DNA of 64,000 nucleotides from Deinococcus alpinitundrae (GCF_009982895.1 NZ_WXZL01000005.1:62001-126000); one strand, 5' to 3'; shown: positions 1-8,898, counted from the first letter of the stretch. The notes: generated by a model from the letters alone, not told the origin. Translations and numbers: made by a program.

Positions 1-257
1 CCCACCCGGATGCATTTCTGGGCGGTGGTCACACGCCTGCTCTCGCCCTGCTCGAAGCGGGCGGCTGAGCCCATGAACTGCGGCTTGAACGGCTGCATCC
101 CCGCCACTGTGAAGAGGGTGGTCGGGTCGGGGGCGATGCTGGAGTGTGAGGGCAATCGCAGGTGCCCTTTGGATTCAAAAAAGTGTAGGAACTTCTCGCG
201 GATCTGGCCCGTCGAGAGCGGCGTGCTAGCGGTCTGGCCGGGGGTCTGGGCAGTCAT
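1..257 (-). CDS. alaS: Alanyl-tRNA synthetase, N-terminal part (runs off window)
   Basis: The first 85 or so residues of alanyl-tRNA synthetase, which charges tRNA-Ala in the cytoplasm. The N-terminal catalytic signature is visible in order: [13 protein letters not shown], the LPSHSS motif, [17 protein letters not shown] and the start of the TTAQKCIR motif, all class II AlaRS features. The ATG at 257 is preceded by a TATACT -10 box (265-270) with 7 nt between, so the mRNA is probably leaderless. The rest of the gene lies left of the window. A matching tRNA-Ala gene lies at 59437. Confidence 0.95.
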   Translation of the reverse strand, partial: MTAQTPGQTASTPLSTGQIREKFLHFFESKGHLRLPSHSSIAPDPTTLFTVAGMQPFKPQFMGSAARFEQGESRRVTTAQKCIRV

Positions 258-825
258 AAGTTCCAGTATAGCGGCGGCTTCTAATCACGTCAGGCGCCCT
301 TCACGTCGGGCACGGTCGCGCCGCGCAGCAGGTGACCACCCCCTGCTCCACCTGAAGCGAAAATAAGGAACCTGAAAGGTTTAACGTCTTATTATCCATC
401 TAAGCCGCTTCAAGATGAAGGAGATGAGACTGTGCAGGCCGTTTCCGATGCCCCCATCCCCCCTAATATCTTCTTCTCAGGTCGTGATTCAGCTCTCAAA
501 TGCCCCTGGTCTTAAACTTTTAGAATAATCAATGGCTCTGTCAAAATCCTGACAAACAGTTTTTTTATCACCCAGCGGGTTTCCACGGTTTGCTTCGGTC
601 TTCGCGCTTCTCCGGTTTGTGCCGCGGGGCGTAGACTTTAACTCTGTTTCATTTATCGTTCATCTGACCATGTGGGTATTTTACGGCCAAGCGGCCCCGC
701 TCTCTGTCAGACTGCCGATTCGCCCCGCTTTCAGCGCCCGAGCTCCGCCCCACTTCGAGAACGCCTGGACCAGAAGGAGGAAAGGGATGGCCACTTCGCA
801 CTCGCCGCCGATTTATACTGCATCC
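258..825. other. Long intergenic region between alaS and PP2C gene
   Basis: This stretch is more AT-rich than its surroundings and has no convincing gene. It holds a nested inverted repeat at 362-393 (outer arms AATAAG/CTTATT, inner arms AACCT/AGGTT) and a weak hairpin at 539-554 (TGTCA/TGACA) followed by a run of T at 560-567, which could terminate a plus-strand transcript. A TAGACT box lies near 632. An AAGGAGG sequence at 774-780 precedes an alternative ATG at 787. Whether a small RNA is made here cannot be told from sequence alone. Confidence 0.4.
814..819 (+). promoter_or_regulatory. -10 box TATACT of leaderless PP2C transcript
   Basis: TATACT lies exactly 6 nt upstream of the ATG at 826, the spacing seen at many starts in this window. 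The codons around it (ATT, TAT, ACT, GCA) are rare for this high-GC genome. This argues that 787-825 is promoter rather than coding, despite a strong Shine-Dalgarno before the ATG at 787. Confidence 0.6.
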
Positions 826-1887
826 ATGCGCCGCAGCGCCACCTCGCCGCTTCTCTCGGGCCTGCTGACCGATACCGGGCGTCAGCGGAGTATCAATGAG
901 GACGCGGGGCTGGCGGTGGAATCGGCCCAGGGCGGCCTGTACGCGGTGGCCGACGGCATGGGCGGGCATGCGGCGGGCGAACTGGCGGCCAATCTGGCGC
1001 TCGACGCGCTGGGCAACACCTTTTTGCAAGGTAAAAATCGCAGGCGGCCGCCCGAAAGATTGGCCGAGGCGGTGCAGGCGGCCAACATGGAAGTCATGCG
1101 CCACGCGGTGGGCGAATACGTGGGCATGGGCACGACCCTGGTGGCGCTGGCGATCGACCGGGGCGCGGCGATTCTGGCGCACGTCGGAGACTCGCGGGCC
1201 TACCTGCTGCGCGGCGGCGAACTCACCCGGCTGACCGAGGACCACTCCTGGGTGGCCGAGCAGGTGCGGCTGGGCAACCTGACCGAGGCCGAGGCCCGTG
1301 ACCACCAGTGGCGCAGTGTGGTCAGCAACGCCCTGGGCGGCGAGGAGCGGGTGCGGCTCGAACTCTACGGTTTTCCCCTCAGGCGCGGCGACCGGCTGCT
1401 GCTGTGCAGCGACGGCCTGAGCGGCGTGGTCGAGGAGCAGGATTTGCGGGTGATGCTCGGCTGGCGGCTGCCGCCGGAACTGACCGCCCAGCGCCTGATC
1501 GACGCCGCCAACGCCCTGGGTGGCCCCGACAACGTGACCGCCGTGATCATCGATGTGGGCGCGCAGCAGCCAATGCCGAGCTACAGCCTGCCGCCGCGTC
1601 AGAACGACGGCCCGGTGTATGTGGACGTGCTGCTGGGCCTGCGCCGCGGCAGCAGTCCGGCGGTTTATCTGGCCCTGGCCCTGGTGTACTTCGCCCTGAT
1701 GGGCGCTCTGCTCTTTCAAGAAGAGCGCACGCTGATCTTGCTGGTGACGGCGGTGCTGCTGGTGGGGCTGCTCGGCTGGGTGACCCGCTGCAACCGCCTC
1801 AAGCTGCGCCGGGCACTGCCGGATGCTCTGCCGCTGGGCGGGTCGGCGCGTTCCTCCGAGCCGCCGGACCGCCAGAACCTGAATTGA
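826..1887 (+). CDS. PP2C-family serine/threonine protein phosphatase, membrane-anchored
   Basis: Metal-dependent phosphatase of the PP2C family, which removes phosphate from Ser/Thr of proteins. Visible motifs are RSINEDA near residue 21, [12 protein letters not shown] near 41, the GMGTTL block, [16 protein letters not shown] and GGPDNVTAV, so the metal-binding aspartates are present. Two hydrophobic segments near residues 280-320 anchor the C-terminus with the catalytic domain in the cytoplasm. The start is taken at 826 (353 aa) from the leaderless -10 box. An in-frame ATG at 787 with AAGGAGG upstream is the alternative. No kinase partner is adjacent. Confidence 0.9.
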   Translation: MRRSATSPLLSGLLTDTGRQRSINEDAGLAVESAQGGLYAVADGMGGHAAGELAANLALDALGNTFLQGKNRRRPPERLAEAVQAANMEVMRHAVGEYVGMGTTLVALAIDRGAAILAHVGDSRAYLLRGGELTRLTEDHSWVAEQVRLGNLTEAEARDHQWRSVVSNALGGEERVRLELYGFPLRRGDRLLLCSDGLSGVVEEQDLRVMLGWRLPPELTAQRLIDAANALGGPDNVTAVIIDVGAQQPMPSYSLPPRQNDGPVYVDVLLGLRRGSSPAVYLALALVYFALMGALLFQEERTLILLVTAVLLVGLLGWVTRCNRLKLRRALPDALPLGGSARSSEPPDRQNLN

Positions 1888-1952
1888 GCGTACTGGGCCT
1901 GGGCGCACCGGAACTGACGGCCCCGGTAGCGGGCGGCTGCTAGACTCGGCGA

Positions 1953-2363
1953 ATGAGCGACCAGCCCGATCAGCGCCAGGCCCTCCACAAGACCGTGATT
2001 TCTACCGCCGACGCGCCCGCCGCCATCGGCCCCTACAGCCAGGCCGTGCGATTTAGCGATCTGCTGATCACCAGCGGCCAGATTCCGCTGACGCCGGGCG
2101 GCGACCTGGTCGCGGGCGGTATCGTCGAGCAGACCCGCCAAGTCCTCGACAACCTCTCGGCGCTGCTGACGGCGGCGGGCAGCGACTTCGCGGACGTCGT
2201 CAAGACCACCGTCTTTCTGAGCGATATGAACAATTTTGCCGAGATGAACACCGTCTACGCCGAATATTTTGTGCAACCCTACCCGGCCCGCTCGACGGTG
2301 CAGGTGGCCCGGCTGCCGCGCGACGTGCTGGTGGAGATCGAGGTGATGGCCCAGCTCAAATGA
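1953..2363 (+). CDS. ridA: RidA family reactive intermediate deaminase
   Basis: Small (136 aa) YjgF/YER057c/UK114 family protein. Family members hydrolyse reactive enamine and imine intermediates released by PLP enzymes. The core signature APAAIGPYSQAV, TSGQIPLTP, a VVKTTVFLSDM stretch and the C-terminal RSTVQVARLPRDVLVEIE (with the substrate-binding Arg) are all present, and the length is normal. TAGACT (1941-1946) lies 6 nt before the ATG, so the transcript is probably leaderless. The gene follows the PP2C gene after 65 nt and is probably an independent unit. Confidence 0.93.
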   Translation: MSDQPDQRQALHKTVISTADAPAAIGPYSQAVRFSDLLITSGQIPLTPGGDLVAGGIVEQTRQVLDNLSALLTAAGSDFADVVKTTVFLSDMNNFAEMNTVYAEYFVQPYPARSTVQVARLPRDVLVEIEVMAQLK

Positions 2364-2374
2364 AACGCTGCGCC

Positions 2375-2416
2375 TTGACTTGCAGGGCTGCCTGTAAGTA
2401 GCATGCTGACATGTCA
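2375..2416 (+). promoter_or_regulatory. Promoter and candidate operator of Rrf2-type regulator
   Basis: A -35 TTGACT (2375-2380) is followed after 18 nt by a -10 TAGCAT (2399-2404). Two adjacent perfect palindromes, AGCATGCT (2400-2407) and TGACATGTCA (2407-2416), cover the -10 and the expected transcription start. Their position suits an operator for autorepression by the downstream Rrf2 protein. This is inferred from symmetry and placement. Confidence 0.5.
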
Positions 2417-2427
2417 GGAAGCGGTTC

Positions 2428-2907
2428 ATGACGGTGTCGAGCCGTTTCGCGGTGGCCTCACACGTGCTGGCGTTGCTGAGCGTTCACGAGAGCCAGATAG
2501 GGGAGAGCGCACAGAGTTCGGAGAAGCTGGCGTGCAGCGTCGGGGTCAATCCGGTGATCGTGCGCGGCATCAGCAGTATGTTGCGCCGCGCCGGACTGGT
2601 CTGCTCGCGCCAGGGCGTCACCGGCCTGAGTCTGGCGCGCTCGGCGAGCGAGATCAGTTTGCTGGAGATCTACCGCGCCGTGCAGCCTCCCGAGCGTTTG
2701 ATTGCCCTGCACGAGCACCCCAGCCAGGCATGCGTGGTGGGGCGGCACATCCAGGACGTGCTCGGCGCGGTGTGCAGCGAGGCGCAAGCTGCCCTGGAAA
2801 CCCGGTTGTCGCGCACCAGCCTGGCTGATCTTGCCGAAGAGCTGAGCGCCCGCGCCGACGCTGAGGGTTCAGACGCTGCGGGTATGGTGGGCCGGTTGCC
2901 TGTCTGA
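2428..2907 (+). CDS. Rrf2 family transcriptional regulator
   Basis: Winged-helix DNA-binding regulator of 159 aa. The helix-turn-helix (about residues 20-60) contains VNPVIVRGISSMLRRAGLV. The wing follows with the family-typical GLSLARSASEISLLEIYRAV. Only one cysteine lies in the region where IscR/NsrR members carry three Fe-S ligands (ACVVG), so this looks like the cluster-free YwnA-like group. It has its own promoter with overlapping palindromes, suggesting autoregulation. Its ligand and targets are unknown. Confidence 0.88.
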   Translation: MTVSSRFAVASHVLALLSVHESQIGESAQSSEKLACSVGVNPVIVRGISSMLRRAGLVCSRQGVTGLSLARSASEISLLEIYRAVQPPERLIALHEHPSQACVVGRHIQDVLGAVCSEAQAALETRLSRTSLADLAEELSARADAEGSDAAGMVGRLPV

Positions 2908-2985
2908 ACGGTCAGTCAGGGAAAAACGGCAAAAATGGAGTCTGACAGGACGTTTTACTGCCCGGAGTGGTGTTAGCCTGAGCAG

Positions 2986-4071
2986 ATGACCGCCACCAAT
3001 CTGACCCCGGCGCAGGGTGCCCAGCCCGCTGCGCCCTCGGCGCGTGACCTGCTGCTCAACCGTATCCAGAAGGATATTCCCATCGTGCAGCGCCCCTACG
3101 CTGTGCTGGCCCAGGAAGTGGGCCTGAGCGAGGCCGAAGCACTGGGGATTTTGCGCGAGGTCAAGGCCGAAGGGGTGCTGAGGCAGGTCAGCGCCATCTT
3201 CGATACCCGCACGCTGGGTTACCAATCGAGCCTGGTGGCCGCCGTCCACGACGCTGAGCAACTCGACGCGGGGGCCGAGATCGTCAGCCAGCATCCCGGT
3301 GTGAGTCACAACTACCGGCGCAACCACGACTTCAACTTGTGGTACACCATCGCCGTGCCGCCGGAGAGTGACCTGGAAGCCCACGTGCAGCGCCTCCACG
3401 AGCTGTCGGGCGCGAAACTGACCCGCTTGATGCCCACGCTGCATCTCTACAAGATCGGCGTGGAATTCGACATGACCGGTAAGGAAGCCTGGAACGCCAA
3501 GAGCCGGCCCCAGTACACCAGCGCCCAGCGCAACATCGGTTACGCCGTGACCGACACCGACAGGCGCTTCGTGGTGGAGTTCCAGAAAGACCTGCCGATC
3601 ACCGAGGAACCCTATGCGGCGGCCTGCGCGGCGCTGGGCATGAGCATTGACGAGGTGGCTGCCCACGCCGAGAAGATGAAGGCGGCGGGAGCATTGCGGC
3701 GGGTCAGCGCGGTGTTCAAGCACCAGTCGGCGGGCTTTACTTTCAACGCCATGGGCGTGTGGGCCGTGCCGCAGGAGCAGGTGGCCGAGATCGGACAGAA
3801 GATGGCCGAGTTCAAGGCTGTCTCTCACTGCTACCTGCGTCCTACCTATCCCGAATGGCCCTACACCATCTTCACCATGGTGCATGGCCGCAGCAAGGAG
3901 GAGGCGTTCGGCAAGATCAAGGCCATCAACGAGGAGGTGGCTCCCTTTGAGTACGACATCCTGTATTCGACCAAGGAGTACAAGAAAGTGCGTCTGGAAT
4001 TCTACAAGCCGGAGTTCTACGAGTGGGAGCAAGCGCAGCAGCTGACGCCTCGGACGGCAGCCCAGGTCTGA
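2986..4071 (+). CDS. Fused AhbA/AhbB-type siroheme decarboxylase-like protein (Lrp/AsnC fold)
   Basis: A 361-aa protein built of two tandem winged-helix plus AsnC-like ligand domains (about residues 15-170 and 185-350). Each half carries the signature of siroheme decarboxylase subunits rather than of Lrp regulators: VSHNYRRNHDFNLWYTI in the first (AhbA-like) and VSHCYLRPTYPEWPYTIFT in the second (AhbB-like). The family decarboxylates siroheme to didecarboxysiroheme on the way to heme or heme d1. Automated annotation often calls it an Lrp/AsnC regulator. TAGCCT (2974-2979) lies 6 nt before the ATG. No other siroheme or heme d1 gene is adjacent. hemC lies 10 kb away. Confidence 0.75.
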   Translation: MTATNLTPAQGAQPAAPSARDLLLNRIQKDIPIVQRPYAVLAQEVGLSEAEALGILREVKAEGVLRQVSAIFDTRTLGYQSSLVAAVHDAEQLDAGAEIVSQHPGVSHNYRRNHDFNLWYTIAVPPESDLEAHVQRLHELSGAKLTRLMPTLHLYKIGVEFDMTGKEAWNAKSRPQYTSAQRNIGYAVTDTDRRFVVEFQKDLPITEEPYAAACAALGMSIDEVAAHAEKMKAAGALRRVSAVFKHQSAGFTFNAMGVWAVPQEQVAEIGQKMAEFKAVSHCYLRPTYPEWPYTIFTMVHGRSKEEAFGKIKAINEEVAPFEYDILYSTKEYKKVRLEFYKPEFYEWEQAQQLTPRTAAQV

Positions 4072-4098
4072 GTCAATAAAACTGACACCCGCTCTGAC

Positions 4099-5115
4099 TC
4101 AGCGCCCCTGCATATACAGCAGCGCTTCGGGCAGGGCGTTTTGCCAGGTGACCCAGTTGTGGCCGCTGGGATACTCGCGGTACTGGTGCGCCGTGCCCAG
4201 GTCTTGCAGCGCGGCGGCCATGCGGCGGTTGGGAGAGAGCAGCCACTCCAGGGTGCCGCTGTCCAGACTGATCTTGAGGGTTGTGGGCGGCTGGGCCTGA
4301 AGCTGCGCGAGCAGCCACTCGCCCGCCGTGGTGGTGTCGATCTGCTGACCTTGCCTGCCCTGCGGCGAGGCGATGAAGGCCCCGCTGTGACTGATGACCC
4401 GCCCGAACACCTTGGGGTGCTGCCAGGCGGTGAAGAGGCTGATCAGGCCGCCCAGCGACGCGCCCCACAGCCCGCGCTCACTGGCCTCGCGGCTGACCGG
4501 GAAGCGCGCCTCGACCTGCGGCAGCACCTCCTGAAGCAGGAAATCGAAGTAGCGGTCGTTGAGGTAGTACTCGGCGTTGCGGTCCAGCGGCTCCACGAAC
4601 ACCAGCACCGCTGGGTCAATCAGATGCTGGGCCAGTGCCCGGTCGAGCAGCTCGCCCAGTCTGCCGGTGCGGTAAAAGGCCACGCCGTCCTGCACGTAGT
4701 ACACCGGGTAGGTCCGGGCCGCATCGTAGTTCGGCGGGGTGTAGACGTAGCCCCGGCGCTTGCCAGGAAAGACCTGACCGTTCCAGGCCAGCCGGTGCGC
4801 CTCGCCGCGCTGCGCGGGGGCCTCACCTTGCCACAGCCGGTGACGCGGGTACTCGCCCACCTCGGCGGCGCGGGGGTAGGTCCACCAGGGGTTGAGCGAC
4901 TTCTGCGGATTGTCGGGGTCGGCAAACGGCTGGCCGTCTCCGCCGAGCCAGGCGTACTCTACCCACGCCCCGCGCGGCAGCGTCAGCGTGAGGGGCTGGC
5001 CGCCGATGACGGGCAGCGGCGCGCGTTTGGTCCAGTCGGTGAAATCGCCCAGCAGCGCGGTTGCGCCGTCGGGCGGGGTGAAGGTGACGCGGGTGCCTGA
5101 AACGGAAACGGCCAT
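4099..5115 (-). CDS. Enterochelin esterase-like alpha/beta hydrolase
   Basis: A 338-aa hydrolase. Residues 1-90 form a CBM48-like beta domain (LLGDFTDW, WVEYAWLGGDGQPFADPDN). The rest is an esterase-D/Fes type alpha/beta fold with nucleophile Ser220 in GASLGG and a likely catalytic His in PSGHNW near the C-terminus. There is no signal peptide, so it acts in the cytoplasm on an unknown ester. Enterochelin esterases share this layout, but no siderophore genes are near. TAGACT (5123-5128) lies 7 nt before the ATG. Confidence 0.82.
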   Translation of the reverse strand: MAVSVSGTRVTFTPPDGATALLGDFTDWTKRAPLPVIGGQPLTLTLPRGAWVEYAWLGGDGQPFADPDNPQKSLNPWWTYPRAAEVGEYPRHRLWQGEAPAQRGEAHRLAWNGQVFPGKRRGYVYTPPNYDAARTYPVYYVQDGVAFYRTGRLGELLDRALAQHLIDPAVLVFVEPLDRNAEYYLNDRYFDFLLQEVLPQVEARFPVSREASERGLWGASLGGLISLFTAWQHPKVFGRVISHSGAFIASPQGRQGQQIDTTTAGEWLLAQLQAQPPTTLKISLDSGTLEWLLSPNRRMAAALQDLGTAHQYREYPSGHNWVTWQNALPEALLYMQGR

Positions 5116-5149
5116 GTCCAGAAGTCTAGAGTAGGGACGCTCCTCCCGC

Positions 5150-5452
5150 TTAGCCCGCCTCGCCCGGCATCCGGATATGGTCGACCTGCGCGCCGTATCT
5201 GAGCAAGATGGTCTTGAGACGCTGCACCGCTTTGCTGGCCCGCTCACGGTCCGGAGGCAAAAAGGCCAGCGTCACCTGCCCGTCCACGCCGGGGCGCGGT
5301 TCCATCACCCGCACTTGCAGCGGCACGGCGAACGCCTGGTCCTGCATGATGTCGCGGATCACGCGGGTAAAGGTCAGGCCATCCATGTCTTGCAGCGTGA
5401 ACTGAATGCCCAGGACGTCCTGCTCCGGCTTCTGATTCGGGGAATCGTTCAT
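5150..5452 (-). CDS. Conserved-looking small protein, function unknown
   Basis: A 100-aa protein with no motif I recognise. It is mixed polar and hydrophobic with a basic segment (DRERASKAVQRLK) and no signal peptide. The start is supported by TAGCCT (5460-5465) 7 nt upstream of the ATG. The gene sits head-to-head with the dynamin-like GTPase gene, with only 66 nt between the start codons, so the two may be co-regulated. Its length and the tight promoter placement make it a real gene rather than a chance reading frame. Confidence 0.65.
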   Translation of the reverse strand: MNDSPNQKPEQDVLGIQFTLQDMDGLTFTRVIRDIMQDQAFAVPLQVRVMEPRPGVDGQVTLAFLPPDRERASKAVQRLKTILLRYGAQVDHIRMPGEAG

Positions 5453-5459
5453 AGCGTGC

Positions 5460-5512
5460 AGGCTAGCAAACCCGCCGCCCGCAAGAAGTCGCCGCCGAAC
5501 TCCCGCTAAACT
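5460..5512. promoter_or_regulatory. Divergent leaderless promoter pair
   Basis: Minus-strand -10 TAGCCT (5460-5465, 7 nt from the ATG at 5452) faces plus-strand -10 TAAACT (5507-5512, 6 nt from the ATG at 5519). The two promoters must share or overlap their upstream elements. Confidence 0.6.
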
Positions 5513-5518
5513 GCACCC

Positions 5519-7276
5519 ATGACGCTGCTGGTCAATGCACAGGTCCAGGTTCTGCTGACGCACGAGCGCACCCTGCTGGCTGACCTCCAGGTATTTCTGG
5601 AGACGCAGGACGCCCCCCAGGGCGAAATCGAGCAGGTTCGCCAGAGTGCGCGCAACCTGGACGAGGCGTTCTTGCTGGTAGTGGTGGGCGAGTTTAATTC
5701 CGGCAAGAGCAGCTTTATCAATGCGCTGCTGAGCGAAGCGGTGTTGCCCGAGGGCGTGACGCCCACCACCGACCGCATCTATGTCATCCAACACGGCGTG
5801 ATTCAGCACAGTGCCGTTCAGCAGGGCGGTGTTCAGGGCCGGATGGAAGCCACCGACGATCCGTTCGTCAGCCGCATCCGGGTGCCGCTGAGCGTGCTGG
5901 AGGGCGTGGCGCTGGTCGATACCCCCGGCACCAACGCCATCATCCGCCAGCATCAGGTGCTTACCGAGAGCTTCTTGCCGCGGGCCGATCTGGTGCTGTT
6001 TCTGACGAGTGCCGACCGGCCCTTCACCGAGTCCGAGCGGCAATTCTTGGAACTGGTCAAGCGCTGGGGCCGCAGCGTCGTTATGGTGGTCAATAAGGCC
6101 GATCTGCTCGAAACGCCCGAGGCCAGAGAGCAGGTGCGGGCCTTCGTAGAGGGCGGAGCGCGCGCCACCCTGGGCCTGACACCGCCGCTCTTTCTGGTAT
6201 CGGCCAGGGGTGAGCAGCGCGGCGGCGACGCGGGATTCGCCGCCCTGCGGAACGTCCTCAGAGCGCGCCTGTCGGAAACCGAGCGCACCCGGCTCAAGCT
6301 GGCCTCGCCGCTGGCCGCCGCCGCCACGCTGCTCGGTGCCCAGGAAGCACGCGCCGCTGGGGCCAGGCTGGCCCTCAAGTCCGATCTGGCAGCGCTGGCC
6401 CTCCTGGAGCAGCAGCGCGAGCGCCATCAGGCGGCGATGCAGGCCGAACTCGGCAGCCAGCTTGGCCGCATGAACCGCCTGCTCGGCGAATTCGAGGTGC
6501 GCGCCGACAAGTTCATCGACCGCGCCCTGCGCATCGGCAATGTTCGCCAGCTCGTCAATGCACGCGAGCTGGAGGCCGCTTTTCGCCGCGACGCGGTGGC
6601 CGACTTGCCAGAAGCTATTGAAAAGCAGTTCGGCCAGTTGATCGACCGGTTCGTGGAGAGCAATCTACATTTCTGGGAGGATGTGCAGGCCGGTCTGATC
6701 AACCGTGATCCGGTCAGTCGTGATTCAGCCAGTCCTCAGCCGGAAGCCGGGGCAGGGCGGCCCCGGTTCTCGTATGATCGCGCCGCGCTGGTCGAGAACC
6801 TCTCCGGTACCGCCCAGCGCCATCTGGCCGAGAGTACACAGCAGCAGCTCACGCGTCAGCTCACCCAGGACGCCGAGGACGCCATGAAAGGCGTGATCGG
6901 CTTCGGCGCGGGCGGCGTGGCCATCGGCACCGCCACGGCCCTGATCCTGAGCGGCGCACTCGCCGACTTCACCGGCATCCTGGCCTTCCTGACAGTAGGC
7001 AGCCTGGGCCTGTTCGTGTTGCCGCAGAAACGTCTCGCTGCCCTGAGACAGCTGCGTACCCGCCTCTCAGCCCTGCGTGAGAGCTTGGACACCATCCTGC
7101 GCCGCGAGTACGAGCACGAGCAGGAACGCGCCGACGTCCGGCTGAATGACGCAGCCCTGCCGTTTACCCGCTTTCTAGAGCAGCAGCAAGCCCGGCTGAT
7201 GCAGGCCGAGCAGCGCGGTGGCGAGTTGCAGCAGCGGCTGGAGCAGCTCCGGCGTGAGGTGGAAATGCTGGGTTGA
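5519..7276 (+). CDS. Dynamin-like GTPase
   Basis: A 585-aa bacterial dynamin-family protein likely to act in membrane remodelling or protection. The GTPase elements are clear: G1 GEFNSGKSS (residues 57-65), G3 DTPGTN (135-140) and G4 NKAD (193-196). A long helical region follows. A glycine-rich hydrophobic hairpin near residues 460-505 (GFGAGGVAIGTATALILSG, then a second segment) is the probable membrane paddle, and a C-terminal coiled coil is rich in Gln, Glu and Arg. Promoter TAAACT lies 6 nt before the ATG. There is no second dynamin copy beside it, although many bacteria encode pairs. Confidence 0.88.
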   Translation: MTLLVNAQVQVLLTHERTLLADLQVFLETQDAPQGEIEQVRQSARNLDEAFLLVVVGEFNSGKSSFINALLSEAVLPEGVTPTTDRIYVIQHGVIQHSAVQQGGVQGRMEATDDPFVSRIRVPLSVLEGVALVDTPGTNAIIRQHQVLTESFLPRADLVLFLTSADRPFTESERQFLELVKRWGRSVVMVVNKADLLETPEAREQVRAFVEGGARATLGLTPPLFLVSARGEQRGGDAGFAALRNVLRARLSETERTRLKLASPLAAAATLLGAQEARAAGARLALKSDLAALALLEQQRERHQAAMQAELGSQLGRMNRLLGEFEVRADKFIDRALRIGNVRQLVNARELEAAFRRDAVADLPEAIEKQFGQLIDRFVESNLHFWEDVQAGLINRDPVSRDSASPQPEAGAGRPRFSYDRAALVENLSGTAQRHLAESTQQQLTRQLTQDAEDAMKGVIGFGAGGVAIGTATALILSGALADFTGILAFLTVGSLGLFVLPQKRLAALRQLRTRLSALRESLDTILRREYEHEQERADVRLNDAALPFTRFLEQQQARLMQAEQRGGELQQRLEQLRREVEMLG

Positions 7277-7351
7277 CGGACGAAGGGTTGATGGATGACC
7301 TGAGCGCAGGTGGAGTTCAGCCTTACCCAGCCAAACCTCAGCCAGGCCAGC

Positions 7352-7379
7352 AAAAAGCCCCTGCACAGGGCCGGGGCTT
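7352..7379 (-). terminator. Rho-independent terminator of the PEGA protein gene
   Basis: On the minus strand a GC-rich stem (AAGCCCC/GGGGCTT) is followed directly by a T run. It lies 25 nt past the stop codon of the gene at 7405-8439. Confidence 0.75.
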
Positions 7380-7404
7380 ATGACTTTGGATATCAGGTCA
7401 GGGT

Positions 7405-8439
7405 TCAGCGCTTGGGGGTGATGGTGATGGTGCCGCCCTGCGACACGTTGTAGGTGTTGACGAAGGTGTTGTAACCGGGGGCGACCAGCACGATCTCGTG
7501 CCCGCCGCGTGTCAGGTTCAGATCGAGGCCACCGTTCTGGATGGTGCCGGCCTGGCGTCCGTCCACGAAGATCAGCGCGCCCGCGACGGTGCTGCGAATG
7601 CTGACCGGCGCGGTGTTGCTGACCGGTGCGGGGGCAGGGGCAGGCGTCACGACGGTGCTGAATTCCACATTGACGTTGGTGGTGGCGTTGGCGCGCACCG
7701 TGATGGTGGTCGCGTAATCGCGGTAGCCGGGCGCGGTGATCCGCAGCGGATAGCTGCCCGGGCGAACGGCGCTGTACGTCTGATTGGCGTCGCCGAGGCG
7801 CTGGCCGTTGAGGTACACCACCGCGCCGGACACATTGGTGCCGACGAAGACGTTGCCGGTCTGAGCGACCTGCTTGGAGACGACGTTATAAAACGCCGTG
7901 TCGCTGACCCAGCTGTTTTGCGGAATCGGGCTGACCACGATGCTCAGCGCCTGGGCGAGCTGCTGCTGTCCCTTGGCGTTGACGGTGGCGAGCTGGTCTT
8001 GCTGGCTGGAGAACTTGCTGAGGTCGCCCAGGTCAAGCTGGGTCTTGCTGGCGAGCACCAGCACCTTGTTGAGGCCTTCAGGACCGGCGATGTCAAAGGT
8101 GAACTGATCGCCCGGAGCCGGAAAGGTCTTGACGGTGTTGGCCTTGACGAAGTTGGTGCCGCTGGCAAAGCGGTTGGGCAGCAGCTGATCGACCTTGCCG
8201 GTGCCGTCCACGTTGAAGAGGTAGATGTAGGCGTCTTGGCTGGGCCTGACGCTCAGGGTGATCTTGTCGTCGACTTTGTAGTTGGGAATCTGGGTGCCGT
8301 CGGGATTCTTATCGGTCCACACCGAGACGCTGAGGTCCGGCTGAACGGGGTTGACGATAATACTCTGGGCGCTGATCTTGGGGGCCGCCATGGCGCTGCT
8401 GAGCAGCAGGGCAGCGGGCAATACGAGCAGTTTCTTCAT
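7405..8439 (-). CDS. Secreted DUF4384 and PEGA-domain protein
   Basis: A 344-aa exported protein with a signal peptide ([18 protein letters not shown]). A DUF4384-like domain (about residues 35-150) contains a [19 protein letters not shown] stretch. Two PEGA beta domains follow (about 200-265 and 285-344), separated by a Pro/Ala linker. The PEGA repeats show as [12 protein letters not shown]...PGYRDY and [12 protein letters not shown]...PGYNTF. Such proteins are usually cell-surface or S-layer associated. A strong GGAGG lies 6 nt before the ATG. The 333 nt upstream hold no gene and no recognised promoter. Confidence 0.85.
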   Translation of the reverse strand: MKKLLVLPAALLLSSAMAAPKISAQSIIVNPVQPDLSVSVWTDKNPDGTQIPNYKVDDKITLSVRPSQDAYIYLFNVDGTGKVDQLLPNRFASGTNFVKANTVKTFPAPGDQFTFDIAGPEGLNKVLVLASKTQLDLGDLSKFSSQQDQLATVNAKGQQQLAQALSIVVSPIPQNSWVSDTAFYNVVSKQVAQTGNVFVGTNVSGAVVYLNGQRLGDANQTYSAVRPGSYPLRITAPGYRDYATTITVRANATTNVNVEFSTVVTPAPAPAPVSNTAPVSIRSTVAGALIFVDGRQAGTIQNGGLDLNLTRGGHEIVLVAPGYNTFVNTYNVSQGGTITITPKR

Positions 8440-8734
8440 GTGGTGCCTCCTGAAAAGAAGCCTAAACTGCAAAAGGTGACGCCCCATGAGTGGGGCAGGA
8501 GAAAGCCTTTACTAAGGTTCAGTCTTTCGTCAGCTTGGGCGAACGCGGCGCAAAGGCAAGCCATCTTAAGGAATCCGGTTTTTTTCGGAGACAGATCAGG
8601 AGAAAGCCGATTTGTATCCTCGATGTTCCGCAACCTGTTTTGCTCTTCCGCCCATATGGGAATTGCCCGCTCGGTCGGCGTTCGCCAGTTCTATATCCCG
8701 GTTCAATTAGAATCCGTATCAAACGACCGCGAAC

Positions 8735-8768
8735 CAAAAAAGACGCGCCGAGACTGAACTCAGCGCGT
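8735..8768 (-). terminator. Terminator of tRNA-Gln
   Basis: On the minus strand a 10-bp stem (ACGCGCTGAG/CTCGGCGCGT, one wobble pair) with a 6-nt loop is followed by CTTTTTT, immediately after the tRNA. Confidence 0.85.
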
Positions 8769-8772
8769 GTGG

Positions 8773-8846
8773 TGGCTGGGGCACATGGATTCGAACCATG
8801 ATCGTCGCTTCCAAAGAGCGATGTCCTGCCATTGGACGATGCCCCA
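8773..8846 (-). tRNA. tRNA-Gln (anticodon TTG)
   Basis: A 74-nt cloverleaf with encoded CCA (8773-8775). The acceptor stem begins TGGGGCA, as is typical of tRNA-Gln. The anticodon stem TCGCT/AGCGA encloses the loop CTTTGGA, giving anticodon TTG (reads CAA). The T loop is TTCGAAT. A near-consensus promoter lies upstream: -35 TTGACC (8893-8898), 17-nt spacer, -10 TATACT (8870-8875). Confidence 0.97.
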
Positions 8847-8869
8847 CCGCAAGGTTATGGACGGGGGGA

Positions 8870-8898
8870 AGTATACCGGCCTGCCGGGAACGGGTCAA
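8870..8898 (-). promoter_or_regulatory. Promoter of tRNA-Gln
   Basis: TTGACC and TATACT on the minus strand are separated by 17 nt. The -10 ends 23 nt upstream of the tRNA 5' end. Confidence 0.8.

Noticed and set aside
649..1908. 419-codon open frame on the minus strand opposite the PP2C gene
   Set aside because: It is rich in Gln, His and Arg with no recognisable motifs, a normal artefact of high GC codon bias, while the plus strand has all PP2C motifs.
2869..4032. Long minus-strand frame opposite the siroheme-decarboxylase-like gene
   Set aside because: The composition is antisense-like (His, Gly, Val, Leu rich), with no promoter at its start.
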